Of a stretch of DNA of 64,000 nucleotides, positions 28,501-35,080 are shown piece after piece (within the stretch, counting starts at the first letter, position 1; every line of letters starts with the position of its first letter). The translations under genes were made by a program, and so were the position numbers. The stretch lies in NCBI GenBank assembly GCA_934317845.1, contig CAKRES010000001.1, positions 186,001 through 250,000 of the forward strand, written 5' to 3'. The notes beneath the pieces are model-generated. The model was given only the letters and a program-made list of their open reading frames with translations. It searched no databases and was not told the origin of the DNA. The DNA comes from an uncultured Lachnospiraceae bacterium (GTDB lineage: Bacteria > Bacillota > Clostridia > Lachnospirales > Lachnospiraceae).

Positions 28501-30136
28501 CATCAGTTAATTTCTTTGCTTCCTCAGATGAAACAGAAAAATGATTTCCACCGATCTGAATCTGTTTGCCAGACTCTGCTCCTGTTCCCTTATTCGATTC
28601 ATCTACTACATACCCGGTAGAAGTAGAGTTTTTTGTCTTTCCTCCGGAAACATAGGTAAAGGTTACATCCTCTTTGTCTGTTACAGTACTAAAATCTACA
28701 TCACTGACCGTAATATCACTCTGGTCAGCATCTGCACCAGTGGAATCCTTAGCATCTACCTGCGCCAGATCCTTGATCTGATCCTTGGTGACTGTTTTTG
28801 CATCATCCCGTGAAAGAATGAAATCATTAGAAGAGATGGATGGGTATACAGAATTCTCCAAAACAACCGGAACATCGCTTTTGGCAGATGGTTTTGTTTC
28901 CGCCTCTGAATTACCACCCTGATCCGCAGAATTCTGATATGGACTAAATTCCACAATATATCCCTTCATGCATCCATAGGATACATTAGATGGACTATAA
29001 TCATTCCAGTATCCCTCAGAAGCATATCCATACTCCAATGCATACTCCTGCTTAAACGGATCCGATTCACTTGGGTTCGTATTATTTGGCTCTGCAGATG
29101 GTTTATTCCAGTAGGAAAATGGAATATCAAGTCCGTCCTGTGTAACCTCTGTATCACCACTGTTATATGCACCATTTCCACTGGTACGATAAAAACTCTT
29201 TCCGGTCTCTGGTCCACACATCCAGATCCATTCTGTCGCAATCGTTTTATTCTTGACACTTTCCGGACAATAATAGCGATTCTCAGAACCAAAATAACTA
29301 CCCGGATTGACTTTGTCCTGATCTACTGTAGCCTTATCCCAGTCAGATGCGGAAAAACCATCCTTAAAGGTACGCAGACCACCAATCCATGCTTCTGCCG
29401 AATTAGACCATCCATTACGAATGGTTTTGTTGTACTCCACAAAGTAACTGTATACAAATTCCTGCTCATTCTCACTTGTGATCGTAGCAAGATAACCGTG
29501 CAGTCCGTTTAATTCCTTTTTCTTTGCTGCTTCGTAAGATTCATACCATGTCAGATTGTCTTTCCCAGTTGTATCCTTAAATGGAACATACTCATAGTAA
29601 TGGATCTCATTGCCCAGTGCCACTGCCGTCATATCATCCGGGAGCAATAACGTATTGGCAATCGCTGTTACATTCTGGATCTCATTTTCTGCCGCACCGT
29701 TACGATAAAAGGTCAGCTTACGGATAAAATCCTGAATTCCCTTGATTCCACTTGTGTCACTCCGACAGATCACTGTCATAGAAGAAAGCTTTGTGTTCAA
29801 TGACAATGTGTTTGTATAAGCATAGTCCTCGCCATCATAGCTTACACCAGAGATCGTTGCTTTTTCTGTATTCAGCAGCGATGTCAGACTTGCTTCATCG
29901 GTAATCGCAAAGGAACCTCCATTGTCCACCGAGATACAAAGTATCTTTTGCGTATTGTCAGGCAAAGTAACACTGGCATTGGAGAACTGATAAGAAGTCT
30001 TATCAGAAGACCAGTTAATGCCCCCCAGCGCAATGCTTTCTGCCGCCTTTGTCTTCACCGCACTTACCTGTACCAATGAAAATGTCATCATAAGCGCAAG
30101 GAAGTACGCTACCACACACTTCATAAACTTTCTCAT
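25559..30136 (-). CDS. Giant secreted protein: C-type lectin-like domain, eight alternating repeat modules, Ig-like tail
   Basis: Secreted 1525-residue surface or matrix protein. The ATG at 30136 is chosen for its GAGGG site; an upstream in-frame GTG adds five residues. A signal peptide (about 3-31) precedes an N-terminal beta-rich region and a C-type lectin-like domain at about 178-398. That domain contains GYLATITSENEQEF, the AWIGG turn, an EPN triplet (349-351) and a WND triplet (377-379), the calcium and mannose-type sugar ligands of classical lectins. Residues about 431-1179 are eight modules of two alternating kinds, then a Thr/Lys/Asp-rich linker, an Ig-like module and two Lys-rich Big_2-like modules. 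No LPXTG, SLH or transmembrane anchor is visible. It is transcribed alone. Carbohydrate binding is inferred from the ligand triplets. Confidence 0.85.
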   Translation of the reverse strand: MRKFMKCVVAYFLALMMTFSLVQVSAVKTKAAESIALGGINWSSDKTSYQFSNASVTLPDNTQKILCISVDNGGSFAITDEASLTSLLNTEKATISGVSYDGEDYAYTNTLSLNTKLSSMTVICRSDTSGIKGIQDFIRKLTFYRNGAAENEIQNVTAIANTLLLPDDMTAVALGNEIHYYEYVPFKDTTGKDNLTWYESYEAAKKKELNGLHGYLATITSENEQEFVYSYFVEYNKTIRNGWSNSAEAWIGGLRTFKDGFSASDWDKATVDQDKVNPGSYFGSENRYYCPESVKNKTIATEWIWMCGPETGKSFYRTSGNGAYNSGDTEVTQDGLDIPFSYWNKPSAEPNNTNPSESDPFKQEYALEYGYASEGYWNDYSPSNVSYGCMKGYIVEFSPYQNSADQGGNSEAETKPSAKSDVPVVLENSVYPSISSNDFILSRDDAKTVTKDQIKDLAQVDAKDSTGADADQSDITVSDVDFSTVTDKEDVTFTYVSGGKTKNSTSTGYVVDESNKGTGAESGKQIQIGGNHFSVSSEEAKKLTDAKIKDLAGVIALKDGTKVDTSKISIDKTSQGYKNLVNGVAGVHDITFTYDGVSVTVKATVTEYPSISANDFIVKRSDLGTIDENTVKEKSDVTGKDRNNEAVTDKNKFTVDTSDLDDLNNLPGTKKEQDITISYPDGNKKTTVTVTVSDEVGEGTGSDGTSKIQIGADNFDITPAQEEAIKASSGSYTSELTKTFVKYAEAVALKNGKKVDENEISISNITARSDGDYDVTFQYDGVKTTVRASVKVPAVSAYDFIMTKEEAANATTDTVKSEANAKGYVGTKTASTPVDFTDITCKKISGSTASGVSDGDVFEFTVTNGTTSAKTTAKANVVEKKESDSSKSDETKTVTIGANDFAISVEQAKNKDALIELFKQYAGAVAFVEDANGVRVFLSQKEIASDITNIEPANGVYPVKFTYQGVSVTVNCTVKSNGTGDVAKPEDNSQVKVNITGNDFSIPAKSGILSDETFKNLANIVSKDSDGKTIDAIVNDSDLSKLNDAIQKGQKGTYDVSVGTADGSAQITIHVTVTDEGTKKSDTTDNSGTTIPGETIVANNYTIGIDDFSLIKESANEKIKENNIKLANASAYKNDTKEPIDIVSVDTSKVKNEPGTYDVTFKTANGTTTTVKLTISDDWKTIGNVDKASEANKDSETTDKSNTTAVPNDKKTDDDKKDPGQGGSTSKKEDGQKTSIGTEKKKHVADSTGTDKIFEKSNPKDITNKISTDLTVDRVIIDDTDIPSGSYTIDKDTITIKSSVFAKYDAGTKHTVSIIGKDGSKQAFTVTVINYDESTVIKKVPILKMQKNMGVGSKFTINLCGINKTAVKKYKSSNKKIATINKKGVIKAKKKGKCTITAQVIQNGSYYTVKVKVKVIKKVKLYNLKKKALSKVSGELPEFNVYKRVFLGKKTKLKFTSVEKNAKITYKSSNKKIATVTKKGVIKGKKQGFAVVTAKIEQNGKTYVTRIFVRVDDLKPNKNLKKYLK
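26600..28846 (-). repeat. Four tandem copies of a two-module (A-B) protein repeat
   Basis: Within the lectin gene, module A begins with I-S-x-N-D-F-I (or a variant) and module B with I-Q-I-G-x-x-x-F. Each is about 80-100 residues and ends with a V-T-V-T-V strand. They alternate A B A B A B A B, so the duplication unit is a pair of roughly 180 residues. Copies are diverged at the protein level, with conserved positions at the opening strand, a DG/KNGKKV turn and the closing Y-D-V-T-F strand. This suggests old duplications rather than recent slippage. Confidence 0.75.
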
Positions 30137-30252
30137 TGTTAAAACCCTCACTTTCTTTTTTCTTTATATGTCTATATATCGGTATATTAGCATAGTTTAC
30201 TAACATTTTCCACCGTAAAAGCCTATGATTTCCCATAAAAAAACAGCTCTTA

Positions 30253-30295
30253 CACTTTATCACTTTAAAGTTATCTTCACTTTATTGCTTTAAAG
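30253..30295. repeat. Two 18-base direct repeats upstream of the symporter promoter
   Basis: CACTTTATCACTTTAAAG (30253-30270) and CACTTTATTGCTTTAAAG (30278-30295) agree at 16 of 18 bases with a 25-base period. Each ends in the palindrome CTTTAAAG. They stop two bases before the -35 element of the 30390 gene, a typical activator-site arrangement. Confidence 0.65.
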
Positions 30296-30297
30296 CA

Positions 30298-30326
30298 TTG
30301 ATTTGTTACAGTCTTTATGTTATACT
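30298..30326 (+). promoter_or_regulatory. Promoter of the Na+/solute symporter gene
   Basis: -35 TTGATT (30298-30303), a 17-base spacer and -10 TATACT (30321-30326), giving a leader of about 55 bases. Confidence 0.7.
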
Positions 30327-30389
30327 TAAACACGCTTTCCGCATTTTTATGTGGAATTTTACATCTTTTTTAGGAAAGGAGAACTTGAA

Positions 30390-31931
30390 ATGATCATTAA
30401 AGTTCTTATGTTGCTTGTATTTTTCAGTATCATGATAGGAATTGGCTTATACTGCCGAAAACATGCTACTGATGTCAATGGTTTTGTATTAGGTGGACGT
30501 TCTGTTGGACCATGGCTTACGGCATTTGCCTATGGTACCTCCTACTTCTCTGCAGTTATATTTGTCGGATATGCAGGACAGTTTGGCTGGAAGTATGGAA
30601 TTGCTTCTACGTGGATTGGAATCGGAAATGCACTGATCGGCTCATTACTTGCCTGGGTTGTTTTAGGACGCCGTACCCGTATTATGACCCAGCATCTGGA
30701 TTCCGCTACTATGCCGGAGTTTTTTGGAAAACGATTTCAAAGCAGATCATTAAAGATTACAGCATCTGCGATCATCTTTATCTTTCTGATTCCATATACT
30801 GCCTCCTTATATAATGGATTAAGCCGCCTGTTTGGTATGGCATTTCATATTGATTATGTGTACTGTATCATCATCATGGCTGTGTTGACCGGCATTTATG
30901 TGATTGCCGGCGGATATATGGCAACTGCGATCAACGATTTCATTCAGGGACTGATCATGCTGTTTGGTATCATTGTTGTTATTGCTGCAGTTTTAAAAAC
31001 AAATGGTGGATTTCTGGCTTCCTTAGACGGGCTGGCACGAGTCACCGATGAAACAGCCTCCACTACGCCCGGGATCTTTGCCTCTTTCTTTGGTCCTGAT
31101 CCGTTGAACCTGCTTGGTGTCGTTATCCTGACCTCACTTGGTACCTGGGGACTTCCTCAGATGGCGCAGAAATTCTATGCGATCAAGAGTGAGCATGACA
31201 TTAAAAAGGGTGCCGTGATCTCCACTTTCTTTGCAATCGTAATTTCCGGCGGATGCTACTTCTTAGGTGGATTTGGACGGTTATATTCCGATTCTATCGA
31301 TATTGCCGCAGATGGATTTGACAGCATCATTCCAACAATGCTGTCCAGTCTCTCACCACTTCTGATCGGACTGGTTGTCATCCTTGTATTAAGTGCTTCC
31401 ATGTCTACACTGTCTTCTCTGGTCATTGCTTCCAGCTCTACCATGACGATTGACTTTTTAAAGGACAACATTATTAAGAAAATGGATGAGAAAAAACAGG
31501 TGCTTGTCATTCGGCTTTTGATCGTTGTATTCATTCTGATCTCTGTTATTTTAGCGATCGTACAATACAAATCAAGCGTAACCTTTATTGCACAGTTGAT
31601 GGGAATTTCATGGGGCGCACTTGCCGGTTCCTTCTTAGCTCCGTTTTTATTCAGCTTATACTGGAAACGAACCACAAAGCTCTCTTGCTTTATCTGTTTC
31701 GCCTTTGGTTCTATTTTGATGATCGCCAACATCTTCTTCCGGGCATCCTTCCCGGTACTGTTACAGTCACCGATCAATGCAGGTGCATTTGCGATGCTGG
31801 CAGGATTTATCATCGTTCCGGTTGTCAGTCTGTTATCGAAAGCACCTGATAAACAGGTTGTAGAACACACCTTTGCCTGCTACGATAAAACGATCACCGT
31901 AAAGCAGACCACTTCTCTTGGAGAAGAATAA
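30390..31931 (+). CDS. Sodium:solute symporter (SSS family)
   Basis: Thirteen-helix LeuT-fold transporter that couples Na+ entry to solute uptake. The ATG at 30390 follows AAAGGAG. The 513 residues give about 13 hydrophobic segments. The GGRSVGPWLTAFAYGTSYFSA stretch near residues 34-54 and the GGYMATAINDFIQGLIM segment of helix 5-6 are characteristic of the PutP/PanF/SSS family. Substrate is not predictable; proline, pantothenate, sugars and carboxylates all occur in the family. It is a single-gene unit with its own promoter, an upstream repeat pair and a strong terminator. Confidence 0.88.
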   Translation: MIIKVLMLLVFFSIMIGIGLYCRKHATDVNGFVLGGRSVGPWLTAFAYGTSYFSAVIFVGYAGQFGWKYGIASTWIGIGNALIGSLLAWVVLGRRTRIMTQHLDSATMPEFFGKRFQSRSLKITASAIIFIFLIPYTASLYNGLSRLFGMAFHIDYVYCIIIMAVLTGIYVIAGGYMATAINDFIQGLIMLFGIIVVIAAVLKTNGGFLASLDGLARVTDETASTTPGIFASFFGPDPLNLLGVVILTSLGTWGLPQMAQKFYAIKSEHDIKKGAVISTFFAIVISGGCYFLGGFGRLYSDSIDIAADGFDSIIPTMLSSLSPLLIGLVVILVLSASMSTLSSLVIASSSTMTIDFLKDNIIKKMDEKKQVLVIRLLIVVFILISVILAIVQYKSSVTFIAQLMGISWGALAGSFLAPFLFSLYWKRTTKLSCFICFAFGSILMIANIFFRASFPVLLQSPINAGAFAMLAGFIIVPVVSLLSKAPDKQVVEHTFACYDKTITVKQTTSLGEE

Positions 31932-31954
31932 CATATAGTTACAAAAAACCTCTA

Positions 31955-31994
31955 AAAAAGGAGATACCAGACCAACATCCGGTATCTCCTTTTT
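31955..31994. terminator. Bidirectional terminator after the symporter gene
   Basis: A 14-base-pair stem, AAAAAGGAGATACC (31955-31968) with GGTATCTCCTTTTT (31981-31994), around a 12-base loop. It also serves the convergent 32004 gene. Confidence 0.88.
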
Positions 31995-32003
31995 CCTGTC
32001 TTA

Positions 32004-32243
32004 TCAGCGCATCCCTTTCATCATGGATGCCACATCTTTGAGCATCTCTACATCCTCTTCGCCAAGTTTGACATTGGAACTGATCTCCTGCCCTTTAGAG
32101 GTGATATATTTTACCTCGATGATCGTTCCCGGTTTCAATTCCGCATTGCCAATGGCTCGTAAAAACAATGGAAATTTTGGATGCCGATTTGTAAACTGCG
32201 TCCATTTATTCTGCAGTTCAAATATTATTTTTGGATTGAACAT
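32004..32243 (-). CDS. Small conserved-looking protein of unknown function
   Basis: I do not recognise this 79-residue protein. It has an amphipathic N-terminal part (FELQNKWTQFTNRHPKFPLFLRAI) and a central beta-like KPGTIIEVKYITSKGQEI segment, and ends in a helix with VEMLKDVASMMKGMR. It lacks a signal peptide or membrane helix. It begins four bases after the amidohydrolase stop codon, with GGAGTGAG upstream, so the two are very likely co-translated. The convergent terminator follows its stop. Confidence 0.65.
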   Translation of the reverse strand: MFNPKIIFELQNKWTQFTNRHPKFPLFLRAIGNAELKPGTIIEVKYITSKGQEISSNVKLGEEDVEMLKDVASMMKGMR

Positions 32244-32247
32244 GTTC

Positions 32248-33063
32248 TCACTCCTTTATTCCAAGCAAATGATAAGCATTTTTATAACAGATCTTCTCCT
32301 TTTCTTCTTTGGTAACACCAAGTCCATTTAATGCTTTCAGACTTTGCCGCTGGCCTGACCACGGACTGTCCGTTGCAAAAAGAATGCGGTCTGCGCCATG
32401 GTTTCTTATGATCCTAAGCATCTGCTCCTCCGGGCAGAAACCGAATGCAACCGCTGTGTCAAAATAGACGTCTTCGCCGACTAAAAGCTCCTCCACTTCA
32501 TCCCAGCATTTCCAGCCGCCTAAATGGGCAAGCACCAGCTTTGGTGGATGAACGTCCCGTATTACAGATAATGCCATCTGCGGCGTGCAGTGTACCGGAT
32601 CCGGCAGCCCGACATCCACTCCGGTATGTACGCTTACGATCAATCCCAAGTCACTGGCCGCATCCACAATACGCTTATACCGCATATCGTCAAAATATAC
32701 TCCATCCTGATAATCCGGATGCAGCTTGATCCCTAAAAAACCAAGCTGTTTGAGTTCCTTTAATTCTTCCTTGTAATGCCCACTCATAGGATGAATCCCA
32801 CCAAAGGAAAGAATCCGTTTTTCACCGGTCTGATACGTCTCATTCATTTTCACCGCAAAACGTATGATACTGTCAAACTGTTTCGGACTCGTTACCACCG
32901 GAAGTACGATTGATAAATCTGCTCCGTCCTCGTTCATTTCGCGGATCAGATCCAAAGCCGTACCATTGGTATGAGGTGCCAGTCCTCCACGATCTGCAAG
33001 CATTGCCACCGTTTTCTCTGCAATTTTTTTCGGGAACAAATGTGTATGAAAATCAACTACCAC
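32248..33063 (-). CDS. Amidohydrolase-family (TIM-barrel) protein
   Basis: Metal-dependent hydrolase or decarboxylase of the amidohydrolase_2 (ACMSD-like) group. The first strand carries the metal-binding DFHTHLF. Later come KLHPDYQDGVYFDD, VSVHTGVD and HLGGWK, with the C-terminal FATDSPWSGQR supplying the last aspartate. I set the start at the GTG of 33063, where AAGG stands upstream and the DFHTH strand begins as in the family. A longer frame from 33138 would encode 25 hydrophobic residues across an inverted repeat without a ribosome site. Reaction unknown. It follows the phenylacetate-CoA ligase gene by about 100 bases. Confidence 0.8.
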   Translation of the reverse strand: MVVDFHTHLFPKKIAEKTVAMLADRGGLAPHTNGTALDLIREMNEDGADLSIVLPVVTSPKQFDSIIRFAVKMNETYQTGEKRILSFGGIHPMSGHYKEELKELKQLGFLGIKLHPDYQDGVYFDDMRYKRIVDAASDLGLIVSVHTGVDVGLPDPVHCTPQMALSVIRDVHPPKLVLAHLGGWKCWDEVEELLVGEDVYFDTAVAFGFCPEEQMLRIIRNHGADRILFATDSPWSGQRQSLKALNGLGVTKEEKEKICYKNAYHLLGIKE

Positions 33064-33093
33064 CTTGCTGCCTTCTTTCTTTCGTAACAGGAA

Positions 33094-33133
33094 AATGATT
33101 AATATGAGATCCGCTGGATTCATATTAATCATT
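33094..33133. promoter_or_regulatory. 40-base AT-rich inverted repeat upstream of the amidohydrolase
   Basis: AATGATTAATATGA (33094-33107) is exactly inverted in TCATATTAATCATT (33120-33133), extended inward by ATCC/GGAT with one bulged G around a GCT centre. It could be an operator for a dimeric repressor or an mRNA hairpin attenuating read-through from paaK. The T tract after it is too short for a confident terminator. Confidence 0.55.
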
Positions 33134-33161
33134 CCCAAATGTCACTCTTTTAAGTCTTTTT

Positions 33162-34484
33162 TTATTTGCCAATCCGGCTTTCTCCATAAAGCTTGCGGTT
33201 ATCAATGACACGCACTGCTTTTCCTTCACTTCTCGGCACCGTCTTTGGTGCTACCAGATTCACTTTAACCGCAATGCCAAGCATGGATTTCAAATGACCT
33301 ACCAGTTCTTTTTCTCTTGACGTACGATCAATATCATTTTTCGGTGGATCAGATGGAAGCCATTCTACATCACACGCGATCGTATCACTGTTACCAACAC
33401 GGTCTACAACTAACTGGTAGTTTGCCTCATAACCATCGTTCAGCAATACCGTTTCAATCTGAGATGGGAATACATTTACACCCTTTACTACCATCATGTC
33501 ATCGCTTCTTCCAAGCGGCTTACTCATACGGATGTGAGTCCGTCCACAGGAACATTTTTTTCTGGATAACACACAAATGTCGCGGGTACGGTAACGAAGC
33601 AGTGGAAATGCCTTTTTCGTAATACAGGTAAAGACAAGTTCTCCCTTTTCTCCCTCTGGAAGTACCTCGCCGGTGATCGGATCAATGACCTCTGCGATAA
33701 AATGATCCTCATTGATATGCATACCGCTCTGTTCCTCACATTCAAACGATACACCCGGACCACTGATCTCGGTTAATCCATATATATCATATGCTTTAAT
33801 GCCAAGGGATTTCTCAATGTTATGGCGCATCTCCTCTGTCCATGCCTCCGCACCAAATATACCTGCTTTCAGGCGGATCTTGTCCTGTAACCCACGCTCT
33901 GCAACACACTCTCCTAAATAAGCAGCATATGATGGCGTACAACAAAGAATGGTAGAACCAAGATCTGTCATAAACTGAATCTGCCGATTCGTATTACCAG
34001 AAGACATTGGAAGAGTCAGAGAACCGAGTTTGTGGGAACCACCATTTAATCCCGGACCACCCGTAAACAATCCATAGCCATACGATACATGTACCACATC
34101 TTCCTTTGTTGCACCTACCGCAACAAGTGCTCTTGCACAACAGGTCTCCCAAATATCCAGATCATCCTGCGTGTAAAATGCAACGACACGTCTTCCTGTT
34201 GTTCCGGAGGTGGACTGAATCCGCACACACTCCTCTTTTGGAACACCGAGCAAACCATATGGATACTGGTCTCTTAAATCATTTTTTGTGATAAATGGAA
34301 GCTTATGAAGATCTTCAATACCATGAATATCCTCTGGCCGTACTCCTGCCGCATCCATTTTATCACGATAAAATGCTACATTCTGATATACATGACGCAC
34401 CTGTTCAATCAATCGTTTGCTCTGCAATGCCTTGATCTGCTCAACCGGCATTGTCTCAATTTCCGGGTTAAAATAATTTCCCAT
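33162..34484 (-). CDS. paaK: Phenylacetate--CoA ligase
   Basis: Adenylate-forming enzyme activating phenylacetate or related arylacetates to CoA thioesters; in anaerobes coupled with indolepyruvate oxidoreductase it may run toward ATP formation. The ATG at 34484 gives MGNYFNPEIETMP, the usual N-terminus. The phosphate loop QSTSGTTGRR, the YGLTEISGPG motif and the RTRDI motif are visible, plus the C-terminal FPSQIE hinge region. At 440 residues it matches the family (about 430). It is 22 bases after iorB. Confidence 0.92.
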   Translation of the reverse strand: MGNYFNPEIETMPVEQIKALQSKRLIEQVRHVYQNVAFYRDKMDAAGVRPEDIHGIEDLHKLPFITKNDLRDQYPYGLLGVPKEECVRIQSTSGTTGRRVVAFYTQDDLDIWETCCARALVAVGATKEDVVHVSYGYGLFTGGPGLNGGSHKLGSLTLPMSSGNTNRQIQFMTDLGSTILCCTPSYAAYLGECVAERGLQDKIRLKAGIFGAEAWTEEMRHNIEKSLGIKAYDIYGLTEISGPGVSFECEEQSGMHINEDHFIAEVIDPITGEVLPEGEKGELVFTCITKKAFPLLRYRTRDICVLSRKKCSCGRTHIRMSKPLGRSDDMMVVKGVNVFPSQIETVLLNDGYEANYQLVVDRVGNSDTIACDVEWLPSDPPKNDIDRTSREKELVGHLKSMLGIAVKVNLVAPKTVPRSEGKAVRVIDNRKLYGESRIGK

Positions 34485-34506
34485 CCCTGCTGTATCCTCG
34501 CTTTCT

Positions 34507-35079
34507 TTAGTTCTCTCTACCCATAGCAAATGCTTTACAGTTCAACTCAAAAAACTTAGCTGGTACGCATGCCTTGATTGAAGCCAGCCACTCTTCTTCT
34601 GTTACATCTTTAAAGTACTTGGAAAAACGTCCCATCAAAACAATGTTGGCCGCTTTCGCAGATCCTGCTTTTAATGCCGCACCAAGTGCATCAAAAGAAT
34701 CAACCTTGGCTCCTGCCGCTTCCATTTTCGCATTTAATCCGGTAGGATACTCCATTGCTCCCGTGATCACAGGCATCGGATCGATCTCCTGCGCATTTAC
34801 GATCACCTGTCCGCCCGGTTTTAAATATTCCATATAACGGGCTGCTTCCAATGTTTCAAAAGAAATAATATAATCCGCTTCACCCTTGTCAATGATCGGA
34901 GAATATACCTTATCGCCAAATCGTACATAGGTTACCACGCTTCCTCCACGCTGGCTCATACCATGTACTTCAGAAACCTTTACATCATATCCCTTTTCAA
35001 GCAGAACATGTCCTAATAATTTACTGGCAAGCAAAGACCCCTGTCCACCAACTCCAACAATCATTACATTCGTTGTCAT
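34507..35079 (-). CDS. iorB: Indolepyruvate:ferredoxin oxidoreductase, beta subunit
   Basis: Gamma-type 2-oxoacid:ferredoxin oxidoreductase domain that partners IorA in oxidative decarboxylation of indole-, phenyl- and hydroxyphenylpyruvate to arylacetyl-CoA with reduction of ferredoxin. GVGGQGSLLASKLLG at about 8-22 and VHGMSQRGGSVVTYVRFG at about 39-56 are the typical CoA-binding segments. The 190 residues are standard. It is separated from iorA by one base and from paaK by 22, an operon iorA-iorB-paaK. Confidence 0.95.
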   Translation of the reverse strand: MTTNVMIVGVGGQGSLLASKLLGHVLLEKGYDVKVSEVHGMSQRGGSVVTYVRFGDKVYSPIIDKGEADYIISFETLEAARYMEYLKPGGQVIVNAQEIDPMPVITGAMEYPTGLNAKMEAAGAKVDSFDALGAALKAGSAKAANIVLMGRFSKYFKDVTEEEWLASIKACVPAKFFELNCKAFAMGREN

Positions 35080-35080
35080 A

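Noticed and set aside
26600..28846. CRISPR or DNA-level tandem repeat
   Set aside because: The repetition is at protein-domain level with diverged DNA; no short identical repeats with spacers.
31256..31870. 204-codon minus-strand frame opposite the symporter
   Set aside because: Antisense to a 13-helix transporter; composition is the mirror of hydrophobic codons.
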